A stretch of DNA of 64,000 bases from Albugo candida (taxonomy: Eukaryota; Oomycota; Peronosporomycetes; Albuginales; Albuginaceae), in NCBI GenBank assembly GCA_905220665.1, contig CAJNAR010000172.1:186001-250000 (forward strand). The letters run 5' to 3'. Within the stretch, counting starts at the first letter, position 1. Every line of letters starts with the position of its first letter. This document shows positions 25,062-34,999 of the stretch, one piece after another. A program made the translations under genes and the position numbers. The notes under the pieces were generated by a model. That model did no database searches. It was given only the letters and a program-made list of their open reading frames with translations, and was not told where the DNA came from.

Positions 25062-28000
25062 ACTTTTCTTGCTAAATATGCAATAGTGCTGACTTAACGT
25101 ACAGTCGTGCAAGATGCGTATCATTTTAGCCTTCATGCACTGTCCATGACAGATAAAAAACAGATGAAGAATTATCGTCCACATCCCTTACTGTGTAATA
25201 TTTTGAAGTAAAGCGCGTATCAGAATATCGATAAAAAAAAATTGCGATGGAATCAGAGATGCTACAGAGGCCGACATTCTTGAATCAAACTATTGCAAAC
25301 AGATCCATAACTTATCAAAAAAAAAAAAACAAGACTAGATGCATTTCACGAATTAGAAAACATGCAATTTCTGCTTATACTCCATGAATTGTAGAGCTGA
25401 TCTTTTAGATGTTCATATACGTCATCTAGCTTGCGTCTTGTTCAATTTCTCGACCTTATAATAAAAGGATTGATTTGAAGTGCATGCAGTCAAACTCTGT
25501 GACTAATACTGAGACGGATGTTCATCTCAATATGTGGAATCAAATTGATGCATGGTCATGGTCTTTATTTTGATAACCCGAAAAGCTGCAGAATTTGATA
25601 GAAAGGCTAAGTGACTAAAGGTGATTGTTGGTTCTCGTATGAAGGAGTGTCTGGTATCTGAAGGCATGTATGGACTTTTAGGCTTCCAAGTTGAACTATA
25701 GACTTACTTCAATTCGAGAGAAAGAGCTTTTTGTAAGTACAAAAAATACCCATGCATTCTTGGTTCTAAATGAATCATTTGATATCACAAAAATTGAAAG
25801 AGCGAGTAAAAGAATGTCCATTAGAAACGTCTTTTTGACAAGTGTTGCTGGTGCTATAGTGCATCGAAACACCCGCGTATCTGCCAGACCTTTTTTCACC
25901 ATCGCCCACCAAGTATCAAGGTGCCACCAGGTAGGTATGAACAAGGGCTACAATATGGGTAGGGTCGGTTAAGGTATACTTGTTTCCTATTGGCTGTTAC
26001 CGCGAACGCGTATACTGACCGTTGTAGGGCTTACTTCGCTTAAAATCAGAGCTCTTCAACAAGCTCATAGCAGATAGTAGACATAGATGTAGGGTCTCAA
26101 TGGGGAACGCTTCATGCTTATAAATCATGCCAAGTAGATGTACTTACACGAACAGTGACATTCAACAGACTTCCTAAGAGACATGGAAAACAAAAACATG
26201 CTCCCGCGTTCTCTGAAAAGCTGACTGTTGACACGCATTACGTGATGCATGGTCGATATAAATATAATGGCTGCTTCTCCTCGCTACATAAGCCAAATAT
26301 GGCCAAAATGACGCATAAATCAAAATCCGACAGAGAGCGAATGCAAGAGATGCATTTATCGACATGCTTTACAACTTTTAATATTCAGTAGCCTGTAAAA
26401 AGCATGTTTAGAGCCCGCTTATGGCAGCGGGGTGCCCTTGCGTCAAGGTATTGATTTGCCGACCAGATTTTTATGACATCATTCAGTAGACACTTACATA
26501 AAAATCAGGCAGTATAACCGTATTCTTTGACATGAATGCCCTTTCGTGTCGTAAGTATCAAGCATCCGAACGCTAACAAAAAAATTCCATCCCCAGCCTA
26601 CAACAATCCGTTACTTAAGTAAAATCTTCTACCGCAAGATTGATGGAATGGATGGTACCATTTCGCTTAAGTCCTATATAAGCACAATCAGATTAATTTA
26701 CGTCTGCACGCACCGAGGCTTAAACAAATATTCCTTAAATATTTTTGACAGCTGATAATATTTTTTACGTTACAGTCCTTCAATACCATAACTGCTATTT
26801 CGTCACCCACAACAACATGAAACTATCACTAAATTTGGCCCAAGATATTGTGCATCCCAAATATTGCTCTCCACGTTCAAATCACACAGTCATCCAAACT
26901 TATCGAGTCTTTGTATACTCCTCGAAATAATCGTTTCTGGCTGATTCGGATCCGTCCAAATACTTGTCTACGTCCTCTAAATTCAATATGGTTAGACTGA
27001 AAAATAGAGGGCAAGGTATGGTTCAACTTAGCTAGAATAAGGAATTTTCGATCACGTTGAGCTTCAGACATGAGCGACCGGTGTAGACCCGAACATTTGC
27101 TTCAGAAAGCAATGCCGAATCGCTCGCACAAAAGAGTTGCAATAGCTTTGACATTGTTCCTGATTAGAGGTTAGAGCATCACTCATATAATCAATTCTGA
27201 TAGAGAATCAAATCAAATTTCTCCATGGCGTGGTGTAATGGATGTGTAAAATTTCCGTTGATTTCAACTGCCTATTTCTATCAGACGTCAGAAGACGATT
27301 AAATTATCTACAAGGCCCACTTTTTCCAACATATAAATATCGTACGATCAACTGGGTCGGAAATATTTATTCACAAATTCTAAAATGGGTACATAATCTT
27401 CTTCTCTACATTGAGTAATCAAGTCTTATCATTCCGTGGAATATTGGATTGGAGGAGACATCGAGCGTCCTAAATAAATTGCTTCCTGGTTCAAATAATC
27501 AATTCTGGAAAAGGAACCACTGCAACCGACACAAAAATGATTTTAAAGGCTGGCCATAACAATAAGATTTAGCTGCAGTTGCCCTGGGTCACATCGTGAT
27601 CTAGCAACTTGACTGGTTGACCACGAACTTTATGTTCGCAGTAAATAACTCTTTCAGCTGAAATTGAAACATCGATCTGCGTCATCTGATAGTTCACTCA
27701 TATATGAAGATAAACTATGTCGCATGTCATGTGCTTCATCTCCAACATCTCGGTAAGAGTTGAGCGAGGCGAGAGATGATCTGGACTTCGTTTCTCTGAA
27801 GAAAACTTGAGTAAACTTAGGGGATGGTTTCAATTGCTACCACATGGATCAAACGACACAATCTATAGACACTGATTGAGCCCATAAACCGCCCGCAATA
27901 TTCGTGGCATCCACAGTAGTTTGCTTAGACTCGATGTCATATTGGCACATTTTTCGGTAGCTATTCATATCGACATGGGACGACAAAAATTACCCGATGG

Positions 28001-28690
28001 CCATATACTTTTTACGCACTGATGGAAGCATATCATCTTAATTGTACCTGGCATTCTTTTGACTTGAAACTTTACATTGATGAAGATCCGATCCGAAGAA
28101 AGGCCGTGACTGTCTTGCGTACGAAGTGCAGCTGCTACAGCTTTAAAACGCTGAGTAAAAAAATAGGTCGAATTTCTTGGGCATTACCTTTGAATTTCTT
28201 GTAGCTATCCTGATTCTGATCGTTCAAGTTTTTCACCTTTTTTTAATCGAAGTTGCCCATGTTTGTTGTACCAACAATATCGTCGCGATTGTTGGACTTC
28301 CAAACCTTACTTTTTGTATTAGATTTGTGCTTGCTTCAAACGTCTATCACACGATTTATGACATTTATAAACACGCTAGTCGAGTTGACTATTGTTGAAT
28401 GCTGGAAGAGTTGATAGTTGGATTGGGTGGTGTGTTACATTCACCTGATAACAGACCTTTCGAGACCAGTTCGAAGTTATTATAAAGAGATTGATGGGAA
28501 CAAAACACTTTTCTCTCAGTTTCCACAGGTGCATGCAAACTGGGAGCATACAACGGTGCATCAATAAGCGACGGAATACGCAAACACAATAGAGACTTAT
28601 AAGATCGTCCAAGGAGCTCGCTTGGCGTGTTTCCCTTGCTTCGACTGACGCATAGACCCGTCTTTCATAGAAGTCCCGGCGCATGTTCGT
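25062..28690. other. Long gene-poor stretch
   Basis: About 3.6 kb without a frame I can name. Short ORFs on both strands (for example 25691-25972 plus, 27071-26877 minus, 28684-28376 minus) have no recognisable domains. The composition suggests old, unrecognisable transposon sequence. Confidence 0.45.
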
Positions 28691-28696
28691 ATTGAT

Positions 28697-29326
28697 CTAG
28701 AAAAGTAAATCCCTCTTCCTGCTGCATCTGAGATAAAGGAATTTTCCGCTTTCTTCGTTTTTTTCTATTTGGAGTAGTCGAAAGTACCCGAGTAGTGATG
28801 CTTCACGCGCATATGCTGCATTGTTCTTCCCGTTTAGCTTTCGATTTAATTTTTTCAGATTCTCAACTACCAATCTGATATCAGCTTTAGTCCACTCAGT
28901 ACCCTCGTCTTCATCGGATTCATCATCCAAGTCTGCATCATTTTCGTTATCCACATCCACTTCAGCACCAGCTTCTGTAAACATTGGTGTCAGTGTGCAG
29001 TATTCAGTCAACGGTTTGGTGCGTCTCACAGCATCCTTCAGCACCGCCTTCTTGCACCTTTGTGTGCGTGACGAATTTCCCAGATACCGCAATGGTCTGT
29101 TGCTCTCGTTGGTTAGCACTGGAAGGACAGCTCTCTCAATATTCCCAACAATCATGTCATCATCTTCCAATTCATTTTCGTTCTACATCTGGGATTCAAT
29201 TTTACTGCTGGCGCTGCTACTTTCAAATTTATGCACGTCATGTGCTTCAATTTTCTGCTTCTTGTTCTCTGCAGCATGTATTGATGCCATGTACAAGTGT
29301 GTCCTTTGTTTTTTTAGACGTGGCAT
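28697..29326 (-). pseudogene. N-terminal fragment of a transposase related to 21455-23467
   Basis: Starts at the ATG at 29324-29326 with MPRLKKQRTHLYMAS, like MPRTSKQQRHIKAM at 23467. The same frame continues to the stop at 28697 with a single in-frame TAG just upstream of 29170. A very acidic segment (DNENDADLDDESDEDEG) and a lysine-rich segment (VVENLKKLNRKLNGKNNAAY) lead to EASLLGYFRLLQIEK, which parallels ASVAGYFRLI of the other copy. The catalytic domain is absent. The opposite strand also shows a long frame here (28821-29375); I take that as a shadow of the acidic repeat. Confidence 0.5.
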
Positions 29327-29734
29327 GGTTACTTTAGGGAGCTATAAGTGCAAAAAAATACGGAGGGCGTTATGAACTTCTGAAGTGATATGGCGATTGA
29401 TTAACCTACCTACATACACTACTCTTTATTGGCTAAGAACCGGTTATTTGCAAGTTAGAAGTATAGGCTGCATGATATTGGAAGTTTGGAATTAGGCCGC
29501 ACAAATAGGATGGGTGTCGGTTATATGTGTCTTGCACTATATACCAAAAGTTGGAAAAAATATGGTCTTTATACCAAACGTAAAAAAAATATGGATTATA
29601 TACCAGGAGTTTATGGTTTATATAACAAAACAAATATTACACAGGCGAAATCGTAAAATTATGAAAAATACACCAAAAGGTCTAAACATTATGTGAAATT
29701 ATTAAAAATGTATTGTAGCATCACTAGAAAAGGA

Positions 29735-31801
29735 TTAGTCCTTCCAGGTGCGCTTGTTGTGGCCGTGGTTACCGCATGAACTGCACTTGTTGCTGTGCTT
29801 CTTCTTGAAAGCTTCTGTGGCAGCCTGAGACTCGATTCGCTTCGCCCTCTTGGGCCGACCACGCTTCTTTGACACCGTGAGAGGTTCATGTTTCTTTAAA
29901 CGCGTCCTTCATCCATCGCCAAGCATGAACTCATTTTTACCATGGGGTCGTAAGAACGCTGGTACATCTCCTTGGTCCACGACGCATCGCAGAAAGTCTT
30001 GAGTAGCGAGAGCTTGTTGACGGATCAAAGGGCCGCATAGAGATGAGAGCATGGCCCTTTCATGTCGCCAAAGTAGCCACAAGAACACGGATTTTAGGAT
30101 TATCTAGATCCACAGAATACTCCACAGGAAGCTCTCCATCCTTCCTCACCTTGACCACGAATGATGACAGGTAACTAGGGACTATTTCGATCCTGTCAAC
30201 GACAAAGACATAGCGCTTGCGCTCGAATTCCTTGGTTGCGTAAGCTGTGAGTTCCCCCCATGAAGCCGACTTGGCGATGAATTCAACCCACTTGATACCT
30301 TTGTACTTTTTCACCACCATAAGACAGTCCAGAAGTGGCTTCTCTCTAGCTTCAAGCAGGACGTTATTTTTTTTTACTTTGTCAAGGAATCATTACACTG
30401 TTTATCTGATTTTTTAACTACCTTCCTTGTCCTATCATGAGCCTCTGTCCATGTGTATCTTCCTTAAGTCTGACTTCAAACCTAGGGAGGCAGATATTTT
30501 CCAAGCTTATTGCGTGGGTGGGCTCAAACCGCTTCCCACACTGCCAGGGATCGAACTAACGACCTCCGGCAGGGGGTCCGTGTGCTCAAGTGCTTGACCG
30601 ACTAAGCTGGGGCGGATCCCAAAGCAGGACATATTGAAAGATTCCACGTTGTCGCTAGTCATGTTCCCAAAGCGCGGGCGTATACTATACGCGGCAGCCC
30701 ATTTGAACTTGTCTGCATAGAGTAGCCATTGCAGCGCCTTTGCATTGTTTTTCTTCAACTCACTGGCTCGCCGTTCGAACGACGCAACCGTCAAGGACTT
30801 GGCCAGATTCCATAACTGGTCCTTTTATGTCGCATTGCAAAATTTGGCGTTGAAATTCTCGAGCATGTGACGAACACAAAAAAGTGAGTGATATCACCTG
30901 CTTTAACTTGCATCGCCGGAATGAGATCCTTGTCACGGTCGGAGATGAAGAATGCTGTCGCTTCTACAAAGCGTAGAAGAAAGTCCAGGAGCCATGACCA
31001 ATTGACTTTTGTCTCACCTGACACCCAAGCGACCGCGGCAATTTGGATCTCATTGTTGCTGTTTTTACAGCAAGCGACAAGAAGGACTCCACCATATTTG
31101 TGCTTCATAAATGTGCCATCCAGATTGATGCCGTGATCTGCAAATTCACGAAGCACATGAATGCCGGGCTTGTATGCGATAACACCCTGAGAAATTTTGT
31201 CCTCACACGCAACGTGATATCTGCCTTGTGTCCGCGCTTGTTCATTTCGTGTACGTATGACAAGATAAACTGGTATTGCGTGCGATCTTCATCGAAGAGT
31301 TGCAATTTGAGGCAAATGCAGGCGTCGACACAATTCTGGTACGTCAATCGACACCCATCAGCCATCAGCTTCTTTTGCATCTCAGATGGACTGATACGAC
31401 CCTTAACAACGACGAACTGGAGGGCCGAGTCAATCAAAGCGACGTGTGAAGACTTGTTCCTACGACTCGCTTCGTATGAAGTCAAGTCAACCCTCGTTGC
31501 GTCGCATGTGTGCGGCGCGAACGTATGAGGCGGCTCAAATCCCATACCATACGCAAAACCGACTGCGAAGCTGCAATTTGGATCGAGACACAATACCTTG
31601 TAGCGTCTGTGGTCGCTCGATACGACACGAAACGCTCGTCCAACTTTTTGTTGTATGCAATGATCGCACTTGTTATATCGTCGCGACTGGCGTAGTCGCG
31701 TGAGTAAAAGTATGCACGCCCGTATCCCCAGTCCACTGGTGAACAGCCGTCACTTGACTTTTGTGTCTCACAACGTAGACGTCGTTGCTGGTAGTCGTCA
31801 T
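29735..31801 (-). pseudogene. MULE transposase, broken, SINE-interrupted
   Basis: Starts at ATG 31799-31801 (MTTTSNDVYVVRHK). An N-terminal MuDR-like DNA-binding region (ITSAIIAYNKKLDERF, then LDPNCSFAVGFAYG) precedes the catalytic region. That holds INLDGTFMKHKYGGVLLVAC (about 31130), the ISDRDKDLIPAM block with the second aspartate (about 30945), and NVESFN before the C-terminal half. After the SINE, MVVKKYKGIKWVEF continues to a C-terminal zinc knuckle CSSCGNHGH (last cysteine codon changed to TGG) and TAA at 29735-29737. Frame changes near 31780, 31610, 31200 and 30880 are all of the one-base-loss class. A TAA also interrupts near 30830. Confidence 0.75.
30363..30621 (-). mobile_element. 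tRNA-derived SINE
   Basis: A 259-base insertion in the MULE transposase. On the minus strand it begins GGGATCCGCCCCAGC and carries a pol III box A-like CAGCTTAGTCGG (within 30593-30610) and box B-like AGTTCGATCC (30548-30557), about 40 bases apart, then an unrelated body and an A-rich tail at 30363-30374. The direct repeat AAGCAGGAC (30354-30362 and 30622-30630) is its target duplication. Removing the insert reconnects the reading frame of the transposase (NVESFN to EAREKPLLDCL) after allowing one base change. The tRNA-like head does not fold well, as expected for a SINE rather than a tRNA gene. Confidence 0.7.
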
Positions 31802-31949
31802 AGTCGCGAGATGTGAATATTCTAACGATATGGCACTGAACAATGTGTAAACTTCAGACTTTTTGGTAAATTTTTCATAATTTTAAATAAACTTCAGACT
31901 TTTGGTGCATTTTTCATTTTTGTTTCAATTTCGCCCTTGTAATATTGGT

Positions 31950-32300
31950 TTTGGTGTATAAACCATATTTTTCAACTTTTGGTATATAATCCATATTTGT
32001 CTAACTTTTGGTATACAATCCATATTGTTTTAAGTTTTGGTATATAATCCATATTTCTGAAACTCTTGGTATAAATACCATATTTCTGAAACGTTTGGTA
32101 TATAAACCATATTTATTGAAAAAAGTGATATAAAATCCCCATATTCTCTTTTTTTTACGTTTTGGTATATAATTCATATTGTTTTAACTTTTGGAATAAA
32201 AATCATTTTTTTTTACTTTTGGCATATAAACCATATCTTTTTAACTTTTGGTATATAGACCATATTTTTGAAAAAAGTGGTATAAAATCCCCAGATTCTC
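31950..32300. repeat. Minisatellite-like terminal repeat of the MULE
   Basis: About twelve imperfect units of 27-36 bases, typically TTTTGGTATATAAACCAT followed by ATTTTTNAAC. Two units differ (about 32108-32140 and 32268-32296), reading GTGGTATAAAATCCCCA and marking what looks like the outer terminus in duplicate. Each unit contains a short TATA-centred palindrome. Confidence 0.75.
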
Positions 32301-32360
32301 TTTGACTAAATTGATTTTCGCCCTCCTTTTTTTAATTAATTTACACAATCGGCAGAAAAC

Positions 32361-32753
32361 ATGTCCGAGAACGATCGGTCGCAAAATCGGAATGATTTCT
32401 CTATCGATACCCAACGAACGAAATTGCTGAAATCTGTGCAAAAGTACAGATCCGAGCAGTCGACTCAAGTAGGTGACTTCAGCTGGATGGACCAGACATT
32501 GGGGCGGAAAAGCTTGATGACTCGTGCAAAAGAGAACCCGGCTGTTCCATTAGGATGTCTTGCAACTATCGGCATTTTAGCAGGAGGAATGATGTCATTT
32601 CACACAGGACAATCCAAGCTCGGGAATCGCTTCATGCAAGCTCGTGTAGCAGCTCAGGCCGCTACGATACTCGCTCTTGTAGTCGGTGCTATTTATGCAA
32701 AGAACGAAACCAAATGTGATCAATCTGGAAGTAAAACCTCCTACCTCGACTAA
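32361..32753 (+). CDS. HIG1 domain protein (Rcf1-type), mitochondrial
   Basis: A 130-residue protein with a HIG_1_N domain at about residues 54-115. ENPAVPLGCLATIGILAGG forms the first membrane helix. The conserved MQARVAAQ (Q-x-R-x3-Q) precedes the second helix (AATILALVVGAIYA). This family sits in the inner mitochondrial membrane and supports assembly or stability of respiratory supercomplexes around cytochrome c oxidase. The N-terminal 50 residues are polar and variable, as usual. The ATG at 32361 is the first in frame and there is no intron. The MULE terminal repeat ends about 60 bases upstream, so the core promoter must be very short or use repeat sequence. The next gene starts 93 bases downstream on the same strand. 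Confidence 0.9.
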   Translation: MSENDRSQNRNDFSIDTQRTKLLKSVQKYRSEQSTQVGDFSWMDQTLGRKSLMTRAKENPAVPLGCLATIGILAGGMMSFHTGQSKLGNRFMQARVAAQAATILALVVGAIYAKNETKCDQSGSKTSYLD

Positions 32754-32846
32754 TTGGCGTATTTAACATTCTAGTACACCGTTTTCCCACATAAATCATC
32801 TACACTATACTATATCTGTAATTCCACCCGATCTTAAAAGGTCACA

Positions 32847-34934
32847 ATGAATGCTTCTCCGCATACAAAATGTCGCTCCGCGCAGCAGATAATGAACGAT
32901 CTCACAAAACTGGTCACAGCCAAAGAGTACACATCGAAGAAAACAGCGGATGTCTTACGGGAGCTCACAGTGTGCTATGCGTCACCCAATGCGTCGACTT
33001 TGTTACCACCATCCGTTCTGAAAGATCTTTGCACACTTCTCAAACACCTCAAAGACAAAAAAGACGATATCCGTATCGCCAAATTCGCTTATTCCTTCCT
33101 ATCGCGTGCGATAAGTCAATTGGAAGCTCTTTCACGCCAAAATGAACACTCGGATCGATTTGAGGGCATTCGTACTCCATTGAGGGAGCTCCTCCAAGAA
33201 GCCGAAATCTCAGAAATCGCTCATTCAAATGTCTGGAGGCAGCACGCTGGTATCAAAATGTACGCTCATCTATGCAGTGTCTTTGATAAACGCGACGCTT
33301 TCTTCTCGTACGCGAAATCCATTCTGAGTACCTCACCTGTGTGGTCCTCAATGACTCTTCACTCAAAGCGTAAGCTCAGCGTCCACTCTTTCCTTCCGTC
33401 CACGCTATCGAGCAAAAAGGATATCTCCACGCATCTGAGTGTGCTAAACGCCACACTGCATGGCGTACGCCACCACCTCAACGTCCAACAACAAAGCCTC
33501 CTTCTCGATAAATTATTTGAGGCTTCTTTCTGTCTCCAAAAAATGAGTGCTTCTCGTCACGCGTCGGCGATTCTGTTCAAAGTTTTTGAATGCGGCACAG
33601 GATACGCCACAAAGGTCATACGAGCGCTAGAGGTCCATATCGTTGTGTCTAAACCGATATCTTTGTATTTGGGCGATGTAATGGCTTCCATTTATATGAT
33701 CCATTTGTGTGGGATGATATCGCGCCTTCAAGTCGGTCAAATGTCAGACTCTATGGACCTTCTCGGCGCTAATGATATCACACGAGTCGTAGTTCCCCAA
33801 CACGTCTCCAATTGCGTCAGAGAATGGATCCTCGACCTCATTGTCGGGTACCTGAGCGCCAGCAATTCCAACCAGGAGCCTCTTCCTCGAGCGGTGCTGG
33901 CTGTCGCCTTGGAAGAATCCATCATCGACCTATCGGCTGACGCATTGCACGCATACGTTCGTGGCAGTTTGACGATCTTTGAGGTCGTATCCGCAGCCAT
34001 AATGAAGCTCTTACGCGATCCATCCACACACAACAATTCCATCGGACTTCATCGAGTGTATCGTATCATTGAGACAGCAGCCAGAAGCCTCGATAGTGTC
34101 ACACTGAAAAGAGCGCATTACGACGATGCATACCCAAATTATCTGTCGAAATTGACAGAGAAAATGATTGAATCTGTGTGTCATCCAAATGAATTCGTAG
34201 CTGTCCAATGCTTTCTCGGGCTTTTGTGGCTGCTTCCTCGACCGAAAATGTCGGATGGAAATACGAATTATTGGAATGCGTTGATAGATCGATTAATAAA
34301 CCTCTCAGAAGATCAAATTCCATCACAACAGCGTGTAAGCATTGCTACAGCTCTGTTTGAACGAGCTGTGACATCTCCGAAATTGCATTCGACAGAATGT
34401 GATACCGAAATCCTTGGAATTTGTCTTGCGGTCGTCTTACTTTGGTTCCGAGCGAATTCGTGCGTATGGCATGGCGATATTCTGCTGTCCATTTGGCGCG
34501 TGTCGTGCTCTCTCCCTTCCATGCAAACCGCCACATTCACTTCGATACAATTGGTATTGGGCTTTTATGACACTGAGAATCGATGCATTTCCACCATTCA
34601 GTCACAAACGCTATGGTATCTCTATGAGGCTGCTGGCAGTATCGCTGAAAATCCCCACTGGGCTCAGTCATTGATCGTACAGCTTACTCGATACGTCGTG
34701 CTCGCATCCCATCCGCTTCGACGTGCTTCCATGCGCGTACTGCAACAAATACGCTCCAAAGCTTATGAAAATCTAAACGGACAAAATCAGCAAACAATCA
34801 TCGATTCCATCACAAATTTGATGGAAAGTATGACTGCGAGTCCGTCAGCATCGGATCGACCTCTGTTCCTCGCAAGCGAGTTGCAAGCGCACACGCTCGG
34901 CCTCATCGATGTCCTCATGGAGTCGTCGCTATAG
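32847..34934 (+). CDS. Uncharacterised helical (ARM/HEAT-like) protein
   Basis: A single open frame of 695 residues, intron-free. I do not recognise the family. Almost the whole protein reads as amphipathic helices with leucine/alanine periodicity of the ARM/HEAT kind (for example VLRELTVCYASPN; LLDKLFEASFCLQKM; LASHPLRRASMRVLQQIRS). No transmembrane segment, signal peptide or catalytic motif is visible. Such proteins are often scaffold or coat-adaptor subunits; an adaptin-like large subunit is one possibility I cannot test. The start ATG at 32847 lies in a 93-base gap after HIG1. The stop is 65 bases from the stop of the convergent dynamin gene. Codon use is like its neighbours and there are no breaks, so it is a real gene. 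Confidence 0.8.
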   Translation: MNASPHTKCRSAQQIMNDLTKLVTAKEYTSKKTADVLRELTVCYASPNASTLLPPSVLKDLCTLLKHLKDKKDDIRIAKFAYSFLSRAISQLEALSRQNEHSDRFEGIRTPLRELLQEAEISEIAHSNVWRQHAGIKMYAHLCSVFDKRDAFFSYAKSILSTSPVWSSMTLHSKRKLSVHSFLPSTLSSKKDISTHLSVLNATLHGVRHHLNVQQQSLLLDKLFEASFCLQKMSASRHASAILFKVFECGTGYATKVIRALEVHIVVSKPISLYLGDVMASIYMIHLCGMISRLQVGQMSDSMDLLGANDITRVVVPQHVSNCVREWILDLIVGYLSASNSNQEPLPRAVLAVALEESIIDLSADALHAYVRGSLTIFEVVSAAIMKLLRDPSTHNNSIGLHRVYRIIETAARSLDSVTLKRAHYDDAYPNYLSKLTEKMIESVCHPNEFVAVQCFLGLLWLLPRPKMSDGNTNYWNALIDRLINLSEDQIPSQQRVSIATALFERAVTSPKLHSTECDTEILGICLAVVLLWFRANSCVWHGDILLSIWRVSCSLPSMQTATFTSIQLVLGFYDTENRCISTIQSQTLWYLYEAAGSIAENPHWAQSLIVQLTRYVVLASHPLRRASMRVLQQIRSKAYENLNGQNQQTIIDSITNLMESMTASPSASDRPLFLASELQAHTLGLIDVLMESSL

Positions 34935-34999
34935 CAAACCAAAAATCGATTTTCAAGTGTATTATCGTCCATTAACAATCTCAATGTGCTTTGTATGTA

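Larger units (their letters stand above)
29514..32300 (-). mobile_element. Mutator-like element (MULE) with tandem-repeat termini
   Basis: A transposase on the minus strand (29735-31801) lies between AT-rich ends built from GGTATATAAACC-type words. The right end (31950-32300) has about a dozen units and the left end (about 29535-29640) three or four in inverted orientation. The outer limit of the right end is GGGGATTTTATACC (in inverse), which also begins the lone end at 56335. The left end seems shortened. The element stops about 60 bases before the HIG1 gene. Confidence 0.65.

Noticed and set aside
28821..29375. 184-residue plus-strand serine-rich ORF
   Set aside because: It is antisense to the acidic transposase fragment; its serine runs mirror the acidic/repetitive codons.
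30540..30621. A tRNA gene on the minus strand
   Set aside because: Acceptor stem is absent and the arms pair poorly; flanking duplications and an A-rich tail show a SINE.
31043..31528. 161-residue plus-strand ORF
   Set aside because: Antisense shadow of the MULE transposase.
31950..32300. CRISPR array
   Set aside because: The repeats are AT-rich, imperfect and lack distinct spacers; the genome is eukaryotic and the same array forms MULE ends elsewhere.
32847..34934. Assignment as an AP-5 or TSET adaptor subunit
   Set aside because: Only the general helical repeat character supports it; no diagnostic motif is visible.
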